This document shows, piece by piece, positions 9,580 through 18,412 of a stretch of 36,756 nucleotides of DNA; the first letter of the stretch is position 1; each line of letters opens with the position of its first letter. The notes under the pieces are model-generated. The model was not told the DNA's origin. It did no database searches and was given only the letters and a program-made list of their open reading frames with translations. The position numbers and the translations under genes are program-made. The DNA comes from CAMCXT01 sp046302715 (lineage in GTDB: Bacteria; Bacteroidota; Bacteroidia; M30B66), in assembly GCA_046302715.1 (NCBI GenBank), contig JBKCHQ010000195.1, positions 1-36,756 of the forward strand, given 5' to 3'.

Positions 9580-10656
9580 TTATTTTATTGCTTTGTTTCG
9601 CAAGTAAAAATCGCAGAGCACTAAAGCACTCATGGCCTCTACTATAGGCACTGCCCTTGGCACCACACAGGGGTCGTGCCTGCCCTTTATTTCAAGTTCA
9701 ACCTCCTTGCCTTCCTTATTCACGGTGGACTGTTTTTGGGCAATCGATGCCACGGGCTTAAAGGCCACCTGAAACCAAATGGGCTGGCCATTACTGATGC
9801 CTCCTTGAATGCCGCCCGAAAAATTAGCCGCAGTTTCCATTCTGCCTTCTTCCATCACAAAGGCATCATTATGCTGTGAGCCTCGCATTTGTGCCGCTTC
9901 AAATCCGCTGCCTATCGAAAATCCTTTTACCGCATTTATGCTCAACATGGCCTTGCCAAGCTCGGCATGCAGTTTATCAAAAACCGGCTCGCCCAATCCA
10001 ACAGGTACTCCATCAATACGGCAGGTAATAATCCCACCTACAGTATCGCCTTCGTCTTTAACTTGTTCAACAAGGCGCATCATTTCTGCAGCCACGTGCT
10101 CATCTGGGCAACGCACAGGGGTTGCATCTACTTCTTCCCTTGAAAATGTTTGATTGTTCCACGTAAAATTACAGCCACCAATACCACTCACCCAAGCTAC
10201 AATTCGGACACCGTGAGAGGCTAGAATTTGCTCGGCAACGGAGCCCGCAATAACACGTGCAACGGTTTCGCGGGCCGATGAACGTCCACCACCTCTATAA
10301 TCGCGCAAGCCATATTTTACCTCGTAGGTAAAATCAGCGTGCGAAGGTCGAAAAATGTCTTTTAATGCTTGGTAATCCGTTGAATGGTGGTCTTTATTTC
10401 GAACTAAAAATGCCATGGGCGTTCCAGTGGCAATTCCGTCAAAAATACCCGAAAGCCACTCAGGTTCATCCTCCTCGCTGCGTTGTGTGGTGTATTTGTT
10501 TTGTCCTGGTTTTCGGCGCTGCAATTGTTGACGAATTGCTTCAAAATCAATGGAAAGACCGGGCGGACAGCCATCGATTACACCTCCTATGGCCGGCCCG
10601 TGCGACTCTCCAAAAGTGGTAAGTCTGAAAAGCGTTCCGAAGGTATTTCCTGCCAT
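9580..10656 (-). CDS. aroC: Chorismate synthase
   Basis: 358 residues, the normal length. It catalyses the last step of the shikimate pathway, 5-enolpyruvylshikimate 3-phosphate to chorismate, using reduced FMN in the cytosol. The sequence shows the N-terminal signature GESHGPAIGG (from residue 16), the central signature GGGRSSARETVARV (from residue 122) and the C-terminal RHDPCVVPRAVPIVEAM. The start MAGNTFGTLF is the family's standard N-terminus. It is divergent from dacB across 50 bp and lies just upstream of the PorE-like gene on the same strand. No other aro gene is in the window. Confidence 0.97.
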   Translation of the reverse strand: MAGNTFGTLFRLTTFGESHGPAIGGVIDGCPPGLSIDFEAIRQQLQRRKPGQNKYTTQRSEEDEPEWLSGIFDGIATGTPMAFLVRNKDHHSTDYQALKDIFRPSHADFTYEVKYGLRDYRGGGRSSARETVARVIAGSVAEQILASHGVRIVAWVSGIGGCNFTWNNQTFSREEVDATPVRCPDEHVAAEMMRLVEQVKDEGDTVGGIITCRIDGVPVGLGEPVFDKLHAELGKAMLSINAVKGFSIGSGFEAAQMRGSQHNDAFVMEEGRMETAANFSGGIQGGISNGQPIWFQVAFKPVASIAQKQSTVNKEGKEVELEIKGRHDPCVVPRAVPIVEAMSALVLCDFYLRNKAIK

Positions 10657-10694
10657 AGGGCAAAAATAAGCAGTAAGTCCATCGCGATTTAATT

Positions 10695-10702
10695 TATTTT
10701 TG
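10695..10702 (+). promoter_or_regulatory. Candidate -7 element (TATTTTTG) directly before dacB
   Basis: An exact TAnnTTTG match only 4 nt before the dacB ATG (10707). If used, transcription would start at or within a few bases of the start codon, giving a leaderless mRNA. The region is A/T-rich, so a chance match is possible. Confidence 0.3.
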
Positions 10703-10706
10703 AAGG

Positions 10707-12155
10707 ATGAAAAAAAAATCTGTTGGAATTTTGAAGTGGTTGTTAGGGATGTGCATCTTGCTTATGGCCATTACACCTGCTCGATCCCAAAACGATTTTG
10801 AAAAAGCGAAAGAAACGATAAAAAATCACCCTTTAGTAAACTATGGTCAAGTAAGCTGGTCGTTTCGCGATTTGCAAACCGGCGAGGAGCTGGATGCCTG
10901 GCAATCGCAGAAGCTGCTAACACCGGCATCGGTTCAAAAAGCAATTAGTACTGCGCTAGTGCTAGATAGTTTGGGACCAACATACCGATTTGAAACGCAG
11001 GTGGGACTTGACGAACGCATAAAAAATGGGCGGGTTTTGCGTTATCTGGTAATTAATAGCAGTGGAGACCCCAGCTTGGGCAGCGGCATTGCGGGTGCTG
11101 TGGGGGCCGATAGCGTGCTGAAACAAATTTCAACAGCCTTGGTAAATAAAGGAATTCGTGAAATCAACGGTGGAATTATCATTTGCACTGGACAGGACAC
11201 AAGCGGTTACCAAGCGGTACCCCGAAGCTGGTCGTGGGAAGATATTGGAAATTATTACGGCGCAGGTGCGCACGGTCTTAATTGGCGTGCTAATGAATTT
11301 ACCGTTGAAGCATTTGAAAAAACAAATGGGGATACCATTGCAGGAAAAATTAGAGTTTCTAAATATGCCTCTGATTTATTGATAACCAATAACATTAAGA
11401 CTAATTCAGGTCGCGAAAGTGAGATTAATATTTTCGTTAATCCCTTAAGCAATACCGTGATTTTGGATGGTGAACTAAAAGCCAAAACGCTTGCATTTTC
11501 GGAACGTGGAGCGCTTCCAAATCCACCGTTAACTTTTGGAAAGGAACTGCAAAATCACCTAGAAAAAACGGGAATTATTTGTGCAAGTGAAATAAATTTA
11601 ACAGCGTCCTTACAAGACACGCTTGAAAACCTTACCTCAATATTTTCGCCCACTTTGGATCAAATTGTGAACGAAACCAACCAAAAAAGCAACAACCTCT
11701 TCGCCGAGTGCCTGGGCAGAAAAATGGGATACGGCCCCTTTAATTTAAAGAGTAGGAGTGTCCTTGAACAAAAAGCATTACGATATGCCGGTATTACTGA
11801 TGTGCCTATAAACTTTGCCGATGCATCGGGATTGTCGCGAAAAAATCGCATTAATACCGCCTTCCTAAGTCATTTTCTTTATAAATGCAGCCAAAAAACC
11901 TGGTTTGACGTTTATAAAAATACACTACCCTTAGCAGGCATGGAAGGTACGATGAAGAAATTCAAAAAGATTGAAAACCTGCGTGCTAAAACGGGCAGCT
12001 TGGATGGGGTTAAAAGTTACTGTGGGTATATTACTGATAAGGCTGGACGTTCGATTAGCTTTGCCATAATTTTAAATAACGTGCCTTTAAACGGCGGCGA
12101 ACAAAAAGAGTTGGCAGAAAAACTATTGGAAGGGGCATCAAAACATAAGTTTTGA
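10707..12155 (+). CDS. dacB: D-alanyl-D-alanine carboxypeptidase/endopeptidase (PBP4, peptidase family S13)
   Basis: 482 residues with a signal peptide (MKKKSVGILKWLLGMCILLM, then PARSQ). The three penicillin-binding active-site motifs are present: SxxK as S75-V-Q-K78, SxN as S328-N-N, and KTG at 428-430 (AKTGSLDGVKSY). S13 enzymes act in the periplasm, trimming terminal D-Ala or cutting D-Ala-mDAP cross-links during peptidoglycan turnover. The large insert between the first two motifs is normal for PBP4. The ATG at 10707 gives a proper signal peptide. It is divergent from aroC; sixA/ppk1 follow after 168 nt in which no gene is visible. Confidence 0.95.
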   Translation: MKKKSVGILKWLLGMCILLMAITPARSQNDFEKAKETIKNHPLVNYGQVSWSFRDLQTGEELDAWQSQKLLTPASVQKAISTALVLDSLGPTYRFETQVGLDERIKNGRVLRYLVINSSGDPSLGSGIAGAVGADSVLKQISTALVNKGIREINGGIIICTGQDTSGYQAVPRSWSWEDIGNYYGAGAHGLNWRANEFTVEAFEKTNGDTIAGKIRVSKYASDLLITNNIKTNSGRESEINIFVNPLSNTVILDGELKAKTLAFSERGALPNPPLTFGKELQNHLEKTGIICASEINLTASLQDTLENLTSIFSPTLDQIVNETNQKSNNLFAECLGRKMGYGPFNLKSRSVLEQKALRYAGITDVPINFADASGLSRKNRINTAFLSHFLYKCSQKTWFDVYKNTLPLAGMEGTMKKFKKIENLRAKTGSLDGVKSYCGYITDKAGRSISFAIILNNVPLNGGEQKELAEKLLEGASKHKF

Positions 12156-12323
12156 GAATCCATCAAAGCCAATGTCAGCTGAAAAGTAAGGATTATGATT
12201 CCATATTACCAAAATGTTAACATTGGGTCTAATTGCTTATAATCAGCACTATGCATGCTTTTCAATGTTAAATTTTAGGGTGGCCAAACCCGTTACTGTT
12301 AATTTTTATTTAACATTGCGGCA

Positions 12324-12818
12324 ATGAAAACCCTATGTTTGATAAGACATGCGAAGTCGAGTTGGAACGACGAATACGTTGAGGACTTTGAACGTTTGTT
12401 AAACAACAGAGGATTGCAGGACGCACCTGAGATGGGTGCACGACTGATGCAGCAAGGGTTTAAGCCCGATCAAATTATTAGTAGTCCAGCATTCAGGGCT
12501 TTGGCTACGGCACGAAGGATAGCGCGTGAATTGGCCTACGACAGCGATGAAATTGTAACGGACATGCGCATTTATGATGCTCCCGTGGGTAATTTGCTTG
12601 CACTTATACGCGAAACCAAGGATGAATTTAACCATGTAGCTTTGGTAGGTCATAACCCAGGCATACATAAATTAAGTCAGTTTCTCACCTCAACCGCCCC
12701 GATTGAATATCCAACGTGCGCAGTGTATTGGATGCAATTTAACTTTAATAGCTGGCGCCAAATTTCACCATTAAGTGGTAACTTAATTTATCACGATTTT
12801 CCAAAGAATAAAGAATGA
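12324..12818 (+). CDS. sixA: SixA-like histidine phosphatase (phosphohistidine phosphatase family)
   Basis: 164 residues, a compact member of the histidine phosphatase (phosphoglycerate mutase-like) superfamily. The catalytic RHAKSSW motif is at residues 8-14 with the nucleophile H9. The second conserved histidine is H110 in VGHNPGIHKL. The RHAKS form and small size are typical of SixA, which removes phosphate from phosphohistidine proteins. The gene overlaps ppk1 by four bases (ATGA), so the two are translationally coupled. An imperfect -7 box (TAACATTG, 12311-12318) lies 5 nt before the ATG. Superfamily is certain; the phosphohistidine substrate is inferred from similarity, and another phosphorylated substrate cannot be ruled out. 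Confidence 0.85.
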   Translation: MKTLCLIRHAKSSWNDEYVEDFERLLNNRGLQDAPEMGARLMQQGFKPDQIISSPAFRALATARRIARELAYDSDEIVTDMRIYDAPVGNLLALIRETKDEFNHVALVGHNPGIHKLSQFLTSTAPIEYPTCAVYWMQFNFNSWRQISPLSGNLIYHDFPKNKE

Positions 12819-14875
12819 ACCGCCAGAAACACTATTACAACCGTGATTTAAGCTGGCTTTCATTCAATCATAGAGTTCTTCAGGAGGCAGCCGATCCCAG
12901 CGTTCCCCTATATGAACGCATGAAATTTTTAGCCATATTTTCATCCAACCTCGATGAATTTTATAGAATTCGTGTTGCCGAATGGAAGCGACTCAGTCAT
13001 CTTGCCGCAAAAACGAGAAAGGACTTAAAGGAGAATCCCAAAGTAATTTTGCGTAAAATTCAACAAACGGTTCAGAAACATCAAAATGAATTTAATCGGA
13101 TTCTTTGGTCAGAGCTTATCAAGGAATTGAAGGAACGAAATATTGTTTTACTTACCGAAAAACAGCTCAATAAAAAACAAGAAGTATTTGTCAGAAAATA
13201 TTTTGAAGAGTCGGTTAAACAGTACATAAAACCTTTTCAGCTCGATAAAAACGGTAACGCGCCTCAACTGGATGAAAAATCGATTTATCTGGCACTCAAA
13301 CTTTGTGATTTTGACAAGCCCGGGCCTCGGGAATTCGAATTTTGGATCACCGAAATCCCTTCCCGAAAAATCCCTCGTTTTTTACCATTGCCTCCAGAAA
13401 AAGGAATACAACCGGTAATCATTTTGGGCGATGTGCTGCGCTTGTGTCTTCCCTTGCAGGTATTTCCTGAATATGAACTGGTTGAGGCATACAGCATCAA
13501 ATTAACGCGCGATGCCGAATTGGTATTGGAAGATGAATTTACCGGCAATTTGTTAAAAAAAATAAAGAAAGGAATAAGCGCCCGACGTAAAGGCCATCCC
13601 ACCCGATTGCTTTACGATCGTATGATGCCAGATGATTTTTTGAATTTTCTAAAAGAAATATTCGATCTTGAGAAAAATGATCTCACGCCTGGCGGCCGAT
13701 ATCACAATTTTGGTGATTTAATGAATTTTCCCAAATTCGATCTAAAAGCCATTCATTACGAAGAAATGCCCCCGCTTCGAATTAAGGAATTGGACGACAG
13801 TTCGTCCATGTTTGAGGCGTTGTCTAAAAAAGATTATTTGCTTCATTTTCCCTATCATTCCTACGATTACGTTCTTCGCTTCCTCAATGAGGCTGCTGAA
13901 GACAAACACGTACGAAGCATTAAAATCACGCTTTACCGAGCAGCCGATCATTCTAAGGTTATTGAGGCTTTACTTAGAGCATTAGAAAACAAGAAAAAAG
14001 TAACTGTTTTTGTAGAATTAAAAGCACGGTTCGATGAGGAGTCAAATATTCATTATGCCAGCGAATTGGAAGCGGCTGGAGCAAATGTGTTGTACAGCTT
14101 TCCGGTGCTTAAAGTGCATTCAAAAATGCTCTATATAGAGCGCATCGAAGGCGATAAATTGCGCAGGTATTCCTATTTAAGTACGGGGAATTTCAACGAA
14201 AATACTGCTAAATTATATGGCGACAGCTCATTGCTTACCCGCGATAAATTAATCGGAAGGGAAGTTGCTTCGGTTTTCGACATACTATCCGATACACGTG
14301 TTAAACGGGAATTTGAGCATTTACTCGTGGCTCCCGATCATATGCGTCACGATTTATACGCATTGATTGATCGTGAAATTAAAAATGCATTAAAAGGAAA
14401 GCCGGCATACATTTATTTGAAATTAAACAGCTTACAGGATAAAGGCGTCATTGATAAACTATATGAAGCAAGCGAAGAAGGTGTAGAAATACGATTAATC
14501 ATACGCAGTATTTGTTGTTTAATTCCGGGAATTAAAAAAATAAGTGAAAATATAAAAGCGATAAGCATTGTTGATCGTTTTCTGGAACATTCGCGTACGC
14601 TCATATTTTGTAACGACAATAATCCAAAGGTTTATTTGTCCAGTGCCGACTGGATGGAGCGTAATTTAAGCCGACGTTTTGAAGTAGGTTTCCCGATTTA
14701 TCAGGAAAATCTTAAGAAAGAACTCATCGAAATGTTTTTAATTCAATGGCGCGACAACACTAAAGCCCGCATAATTAACAAAGCACAAAACAATTCCTTT
14801 AAAAAATCCCAAGCCCTTTTGAGAAAAAGAGCACAGATGGAAATCTACGGGTACCTGCGTGATTCGCACACCTAA
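12815..14875 (+). CDS. ppk1: Polyphosphate kinase 1
   Basis: 686 residues, full length. PPK1 reversibly transfers the ATP gamma-phosphate to polyphosphate through a phosphohistidine intermediate. Seen: the N-domain start RDLSWLSFNHRVLQEA; the SNLDEFYRIRV motif; the phospholipase-D-like core with ELKARFDEESNI; the autophosphorylated histidine as H435 in VLKVHSKMLY; and H592 in FLEHSRTLIF. Both positions coincide with the E. coli enzyme's numbering. ADWMERNLSRRFEVGFPI is the conserved C-terminal segment. It starts inside the sixA stop (ATGA). The gene is very A/T-rich compared with lpd downstream. No exopolyphosphatase is in the window. Confidence 0.97.
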   Translation: MNRQKHYYNRDLSWLSFNHRVLQEAADPSVPLYERMKFLAIFSSNLDEFYRIRVAEWKRLSHLAAKTRKDLKENPKVILRKIQQTVQKHQNEFNRILWSELIKELKERNIVLLTEKQLNKKQEVFVRKYFEESVKQYIKPFQLDKNGNAPQLDEKSIYLALKLCDFDKPGPREFEFWITEIPSRKIPRFLPLPPEKGIQPVIILGDVLRLCLPLQVFPEYELVEAYSIKLTRDAELVLEDEFTGNLLKKIKKGISARRKGHPTRLLYDRMMPDDFLNFLKEIFDLEKNDLTPGGRYHNFGDLMNFPKFDLKAIHYEEMPPLRIKELDDSSSMFEALSKKDYLLHFPYHSYDYVLRFLNEAAEDKHVRSIKITLYRAADHSKVIEALLRALENKKKVTVFVELKARFDEESNIHYASELEAAGANVLYSFPVLKVHSKMLYIERIEGDKLRRYSYLSTGNFNENTAKLYGDSSLLTRDKLIGREVASVFDILSDTRVKREFEHLLVAPDHMRHDLYALIDREIKNALKGKPAYIYLKLNSLQDKGVIDKLYEASEEGVEIRLIIRSICCLIPGIKKISENIKAISIVDRFLEHSRTLIFCNDNNPKVYLSSADWMERNLSRRFEVGFPIYQENLKKELIEMFLIQWRDNTKARIINKAQNNSFKKSQALLRKRAQMEIYGYLRDSHT

Positions 14876-14916
14876 ATATTGCTGAGAAAACAATAATCAC
14901 CTTTCTGGCTTATTCA

Positions 14917-14924
14917 TATCTTTG
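14917..14924 (+). promoter_or_regulatory. Candidate -7 element (TATCTTTG) for lpd-metG
   Basis: An exact TAnnTTTG match in the 67-nt ppk1-lpd gap, 18 nt before the lpd ATG at 14943. It covers an in-frame upstream TTG (14922), which therefore cannot be the translation start if this promoter is used. The sequence continues TTTGCCGC, like other boxes here that are followed by GC-rich bases. Confidence 0.6.
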
Positions 14925-14942
14925 CCGCGCAAAATTTACATT

Positions 14943-16349
14943 ATGAATTCATTTGATGTTGCTATTATTGGATCCGGGCCAGGCGGTTATGTGGCGGCCA
15001 TTCGTTGTGCGCAGTTGGGCTTAAAAACCGCGATTATTGAACGTTATAACGTGCTCGGCGGAACCTGTCTTAACGTAGGTTGTATTCCATCCAAAGCGAT
15101 GCTTGATTCATCAGAACATTATCATAATGCAGCACATACCTTTACCGAACACGGCATCGAGCTCAGCAATCTCAAGGTAAATCTGCCGCAAATGGTAGCC
15201 CGCAAAAACGACGTGGTGAAGCAAACTACCGCCGGTATTGATTACCTGATGAAGAAAAATAAAATCACCGTGTTTCACGGGCACGGTTCGTTCGAAAGTC
15301 GCAATATTATTTCTATTGCCGGCGAAAAAGGCAAAACCGAAAAAATTGAAGCCGCCAAAATCATCATTGCTACAGGGTCTAAGCCATCATCAGTTCCCGG
15401 CGTAACCATCGATAAAAAACGAATCATCACTTCAACCGAAGCTTTAAATCTACCAAGCGTACCCGAACACATGATTATCATTGGAGGTGGTGTTATCGGC
15501 ATGGAAATGGGCTCTGTGTATGCCCGACTTGGTTCAAAAATATCGGTGGTGGAATATACCGACGCCATCGTTGGCGCATTTGACCGTACTCTTTGTAAGG
15601 AACTGCAGAAATCGCTGGCCAAACTCGGCTTCGAATTTTATATGCAGCATAAAGTTACTTCGGCCACCGTGAAAGGAAAAAACGCAAGTGTAAAGGCCGT
15701 TTCGCTTAGCGATAACAAAGAAATTGAACTTAAAGGCGATTACGTATTGGTTTCGACCGGACGACGCCCCTACACCGACGGCTTAAACCTCGAAAAGGCA
15801 GGACTAGCAGCCGACGAGCGCGGGCGCATTGCCGTTAACGAACACTGTGAAACCGCTGTTCCGGGCATTTACGCCATCGGCGATGTGGTGCGTGGTGCTA
15901 TGCTGGCGCACAAAGCCGAGGAAGAAGGTGTTTATGTTGCCGAACGCATGGCCGGTCAGCATCCGCACATCAACCACCTGCTCATTCCCAATGTGGTGTA
16001 CACCTGGCCCGAAGTAGCCTCAGTTGGTTACACCGAAGAGCAACTCAAAGCCGATAAACGTGCTTACAAAAGCGGCTCATTTCCTTTTAAAGCCAGCGGT
16101 CGCGCACGTGCCAGCATGGATACCGACGGGCTCATCAAAGTATTGGCCGATAAAGAAACCGACGAAATTCTGGGCGTTCACATGATTGGCCCGCGTGCGG
16201 CCGATATGATTGCCGAAGCTGTGGTGGCGATGGAGTTCCGAGCATCGGCAGAAGACATTGCACGCATATCGCACGCACATCCCACTTTTACAGAATCGTT
16301 CCGCGAAGCTGCACTCGCTGCAACAGACAATCGTGCCCTGCACATCTAA
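14943..16349 (+). CDS. lpd: Dihydrolipoyl dehydrogenase (E3)
   Basis: 468 residues from the ATG at 14943, chosen over an upstream TTG because of the promoter and the standard N-terminus MNSFDVAIIG. It reoxidises dihydrolipoamide in pyruvate, 2-oxoglutarate or branched-chain 2-oxoacid dehydrogenase complexes, passing electrons through FAD to NAD+. Seen: the FAD motif GSGPGG (10-15), the redox disulfide in GGTCLNVGCIPSK (C42, C47), the NAD motif GGGVIGMEMG, and the C-terminal catalytic HAHPTFTE. No E1 or E2 gene is nearby, so it may serve several complexes. metG follows after 3 nt, implying one transcript. G+C is clearly higher than in ppk1. Confidence 0.96.
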   Translation: MNSFDVAIIGSGPGGYVAAIRCAQLGLKTAIIERYNVLGGTCLNVGCIPSKAMLDSSEHYHNAAHTFTEHGIELSNLKVNLPQMVARKNDVVKQTTAGIDYLMKKNKITVFHGHGSFESRNIISIAGEKGKTEKIEAAKIIIATGSKPSSVPGVTIDKKRIITSTEALNLPSVPEHMIIIGGGVIGMEMGSVYARLGSKISVVEYTDAIVGAFDRTLCKELQKSLAKLGFEFYMQHKVTSATVKGKNASVKAVSLSDNKEIELKGDYVLVSTGRRPYTDGLNLEKAGLAADERGRIAVNEHCETAVPGIYAIGDVVRGAMLAHKAEEEGVYVAERMAGQHPHINHLLIPNVVYTWPEVASVGYTEEQLKADKRAYKSGSFPFKASGRARASMDTDGLIKVLADKETDEILGVHMIGPRAADMIAEAVVAMEFRASAEDIARISHAHPTFTESFREAALAATDNRALHI

Positions 16350-16352
16350 ACC

Positions 16353-18407
16353 ATGACGGCACAAAAACATCCGAAACGCTATACCGTTACCGCGGCACTT
16401 CCCTATGCCAACGGGCCGGTTCATATTGGGCATTTGGCAGGTTGCTACATTCCGGCCGATACGTATGTGCGTTTTCTTCGCCTGCAAGGCAAAGAAGTGC
16501 TGTTTATCTGCGGATCGGATGAACATGGTGTGCCCATTACCTTAAAAGCCAGAGATTTAGGCATTTCGCCGCAAGATGTAGTGGACCGTTACCACAAACA
16601 GATGGGCGATGCCTTTCGTGATTTGGGGATTAGTTTTGATGTGTATTCGCGCACCTCGGCGCCCATTCACCATAAAACAGCCCAGGAATTTTTCCTGAAG
16701 ATGTTCGAAAAAGGCGAATTCGTAGAACAAACTACCGAACAGTATTACGACGAACAGGAGCAGACATTTCTGGCCGACCGCTACATTGTGGGTACTTGCC
16801 CCAACTGCCAGAGCGAAGGTGCATACGGCGATCAATGTGAGAAATGCGGTAAATCGTTGAGCCCGGCCGATTTAATTAACCCAAAATCGAAACTCAGTGG
16901 TCAGGCCCCGGTGAAAAAGCAAACCAAACACTGGTTTTTAGCACTCGACCGCTACCAAAAAGAGTGGATTGATAGCTGGATGCTGACCCACAAAGATGAT
17001 TGGAAGCCAAACGTTTACGGGCAATGTAAATCGTGGCTCGATCAGGGTTTGCAACCCCGTGCCATTACCCGCGATTTGGAGTGGGGCGTAAAAGTGCCGC
17101 TCGAGGGAGAGGCTGGAAAAGTCTTGTATGTGTGGTTCGATGCGCCTATAGGCTATATTTCGGCAACCCGCGAGTGGGCGGAGCAAAAAGGAGAAGATTG
17201 GGAAAAGTGGTGGAAAGACGAGCACAGCAGTTTGGTTCACTTTATTGGTAAAGACAACATCGTATTTCACTGCATCATTTTTCCGGCCATTCTCAAAGCA
17301 CATGGTGGATATATTCTGCCCGATCATGTTCCGGCGAACGAGTTTTTAAATCTCGAAGGCGATAAAATATCGACCTCTCGCAACTGGGCGGTTTGGCTGC
17401 ATGAGTATCTGGAAGAAGTCCCGGGACGTAGGGATGAGTTACGCTACGTGCTTACCTCCATCGCTCCTGAAACCAAAGATTCGGACTTTAGCTGGAAAGA
17501 CTATCAGGCGCGCGTAAACAACGAGCTGGCCGATATTCTGGGTAATTTCGTGAACCGCGTGATGGTATTGACGCACAAATATTTCGGTGGGAAGGTCCCG
17601 GTATCTGAATTTACGCCTTCGGCAGAAGTTGAAGCAGCAGCTACTCAAATTTTTGAGCAGATGCCGGAACAAATGCAGCGCTGGCAGTTTCGTCAGGCCT
17701 TGTTTGATGGGATGAATCTGGCCAGGTCCGGCAATAAGTTTCTGGCCGATGCCCAACCCTGGAAATTGAATCTGGAAACTGAGAAAGAGAAAGTGGCCGA
17801 TATCATTGCTTACAGCATTGATATTGTTGCCAGGCTTTCGATTGCATTAGCGCCATTTTTGCCTGATACTTCAGCTAAAATCCGCAAGATGCTGAACTTG
17901 CCGGAGCATTTTGCGTGGAACGATTTATTGGTTAATCACCTGCAAGCCGGACATAGTTTAGGCTTGCCCGAAATCCTCTATCGTAAAATTGAGGACAGTG
18001 AAATGGATGCCCAGCTGGCAAAGCTCGAGGCATCGAAATCAGCGCGTCAAAATCAAACACCACAACATAAGCCCGTGAAAGATTCTATTTCATACGACGA
18101 TTTTATGAAAATGGACATTCGTGTAGCCACCGTTTTGGAGGCAGAGCGTGTGCCCAAAGCCGATAAACTATTGAAACTATTGCTCGATACAGGAATCGAT
18201 AAACGTGTTGTGGTTTCGGGCATTGCCGAACATTTTACACCCGAAGAAGTGGTTGGCCGCCAGGTGAGTATATTGATGAATCTGGAACCTCGTAAAATTC
18301 GCGGCATCGAATCGCAAGGAATGATATTGATGGCAGCTGATGAAAGTGGAAAACTTGAATTTGTGCAGCCGAGCGAGAAGGTAAGTGAGGGCGCTGAAAT
18401 ACGTTAA
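16353..18407 (+). CDS. metG: Methionyl-tRNA synthetase
   Basis: 684 residues. It charges tRNA-Met with methionine. Class I signatures: the HIGH box as H24-I-G-H27 in NGPVHIGHLAG, and the KMSKS equivalent in GDKISTSRNWAVW (about residue 337). A zinc knuckle with CPNCQ and CEKCG lies near residues 149-170. The C-terminal ~105 residues (DDFMKMDIRVATVLEAERV...) form the EMAPII/Trbp111-like tRNA-binding domain used for dimerisation. The ATG is 3 nt after the lpd stop, an operon arrangement with no obvious metabolic logic. The stop lies 5 nt from the convergent OstA-like stop. Confidence 0.97.
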   Translation: MTAQKHPKRYTVTAALPYANGPVHIGHLAGCYIPADTYVRFLRLQGKEVLFICGSDEHGVPITLKARDLGISPQDVVDRYHKQMGDAFRDLGISFDVYSRTSAPIHHKTAQEFFLKMFEKGEFVEQTTEQYYDEQEQTFLADRYIVGTCPNCQSEGAYGDQCEKCGKSLSPADLINPKSKLSGQAPVKKQTKHWFLALDRYQKEWIDSWMLTHKDDWKPNVYGQCKSWLDQGLQPRAITRDLEWGVKVPLEGEAGKVLYVWFDAPIGYISATREWAEQKGEDWEKWWKDEHSSLVHFIGKDNIVFHCIIFPAILKAHGGYILPDHVPANEFLNLEGDKISTSRNWAVWLHEYLEEVPGRRDELRYVLTSIAPETKDSDFSWKDYQARVNNELADILGNFVNRVMVLTHKYFGGKVPVSEFTPSAEVEAAATQIFEQMPEQMQRWQFRQALFDGMNLARSGNKFLADAQPWKLNLETEKEKVADIIAYSIDIVARLSIALAPFLPDTSAKIRKMLNLPEHFAWNDLLVNHLQAGHSLGLPEILYRKIEDSEMDAQLAKLEASKSARQNQTPQHKPVKDSISYDDFMKMDIRVATVLEAERVPKADKLLKLLLDTGIDKRVVVSGIAEHFTPEEVVGRQVSILMNLEPRKIRGIESQGMILMAADESGKLEFVQPSEKVSEGAEIR

Positions 18408-18412
18408 AATGC

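Noticed and set aside
12156..12323. Possible hairpin (GAATCC ... GGATTATGATTCC) after dacB
   Set aside because: The arms pair imperfectly and no T-run follows, so it is not a supportable terminator.
16077..16526. 149-codon minus-strand frame across the lpd-metG junction
   Set aside because: It is antisense to two certain genes; long antisense frames are expected in this G+C-rich stretch.
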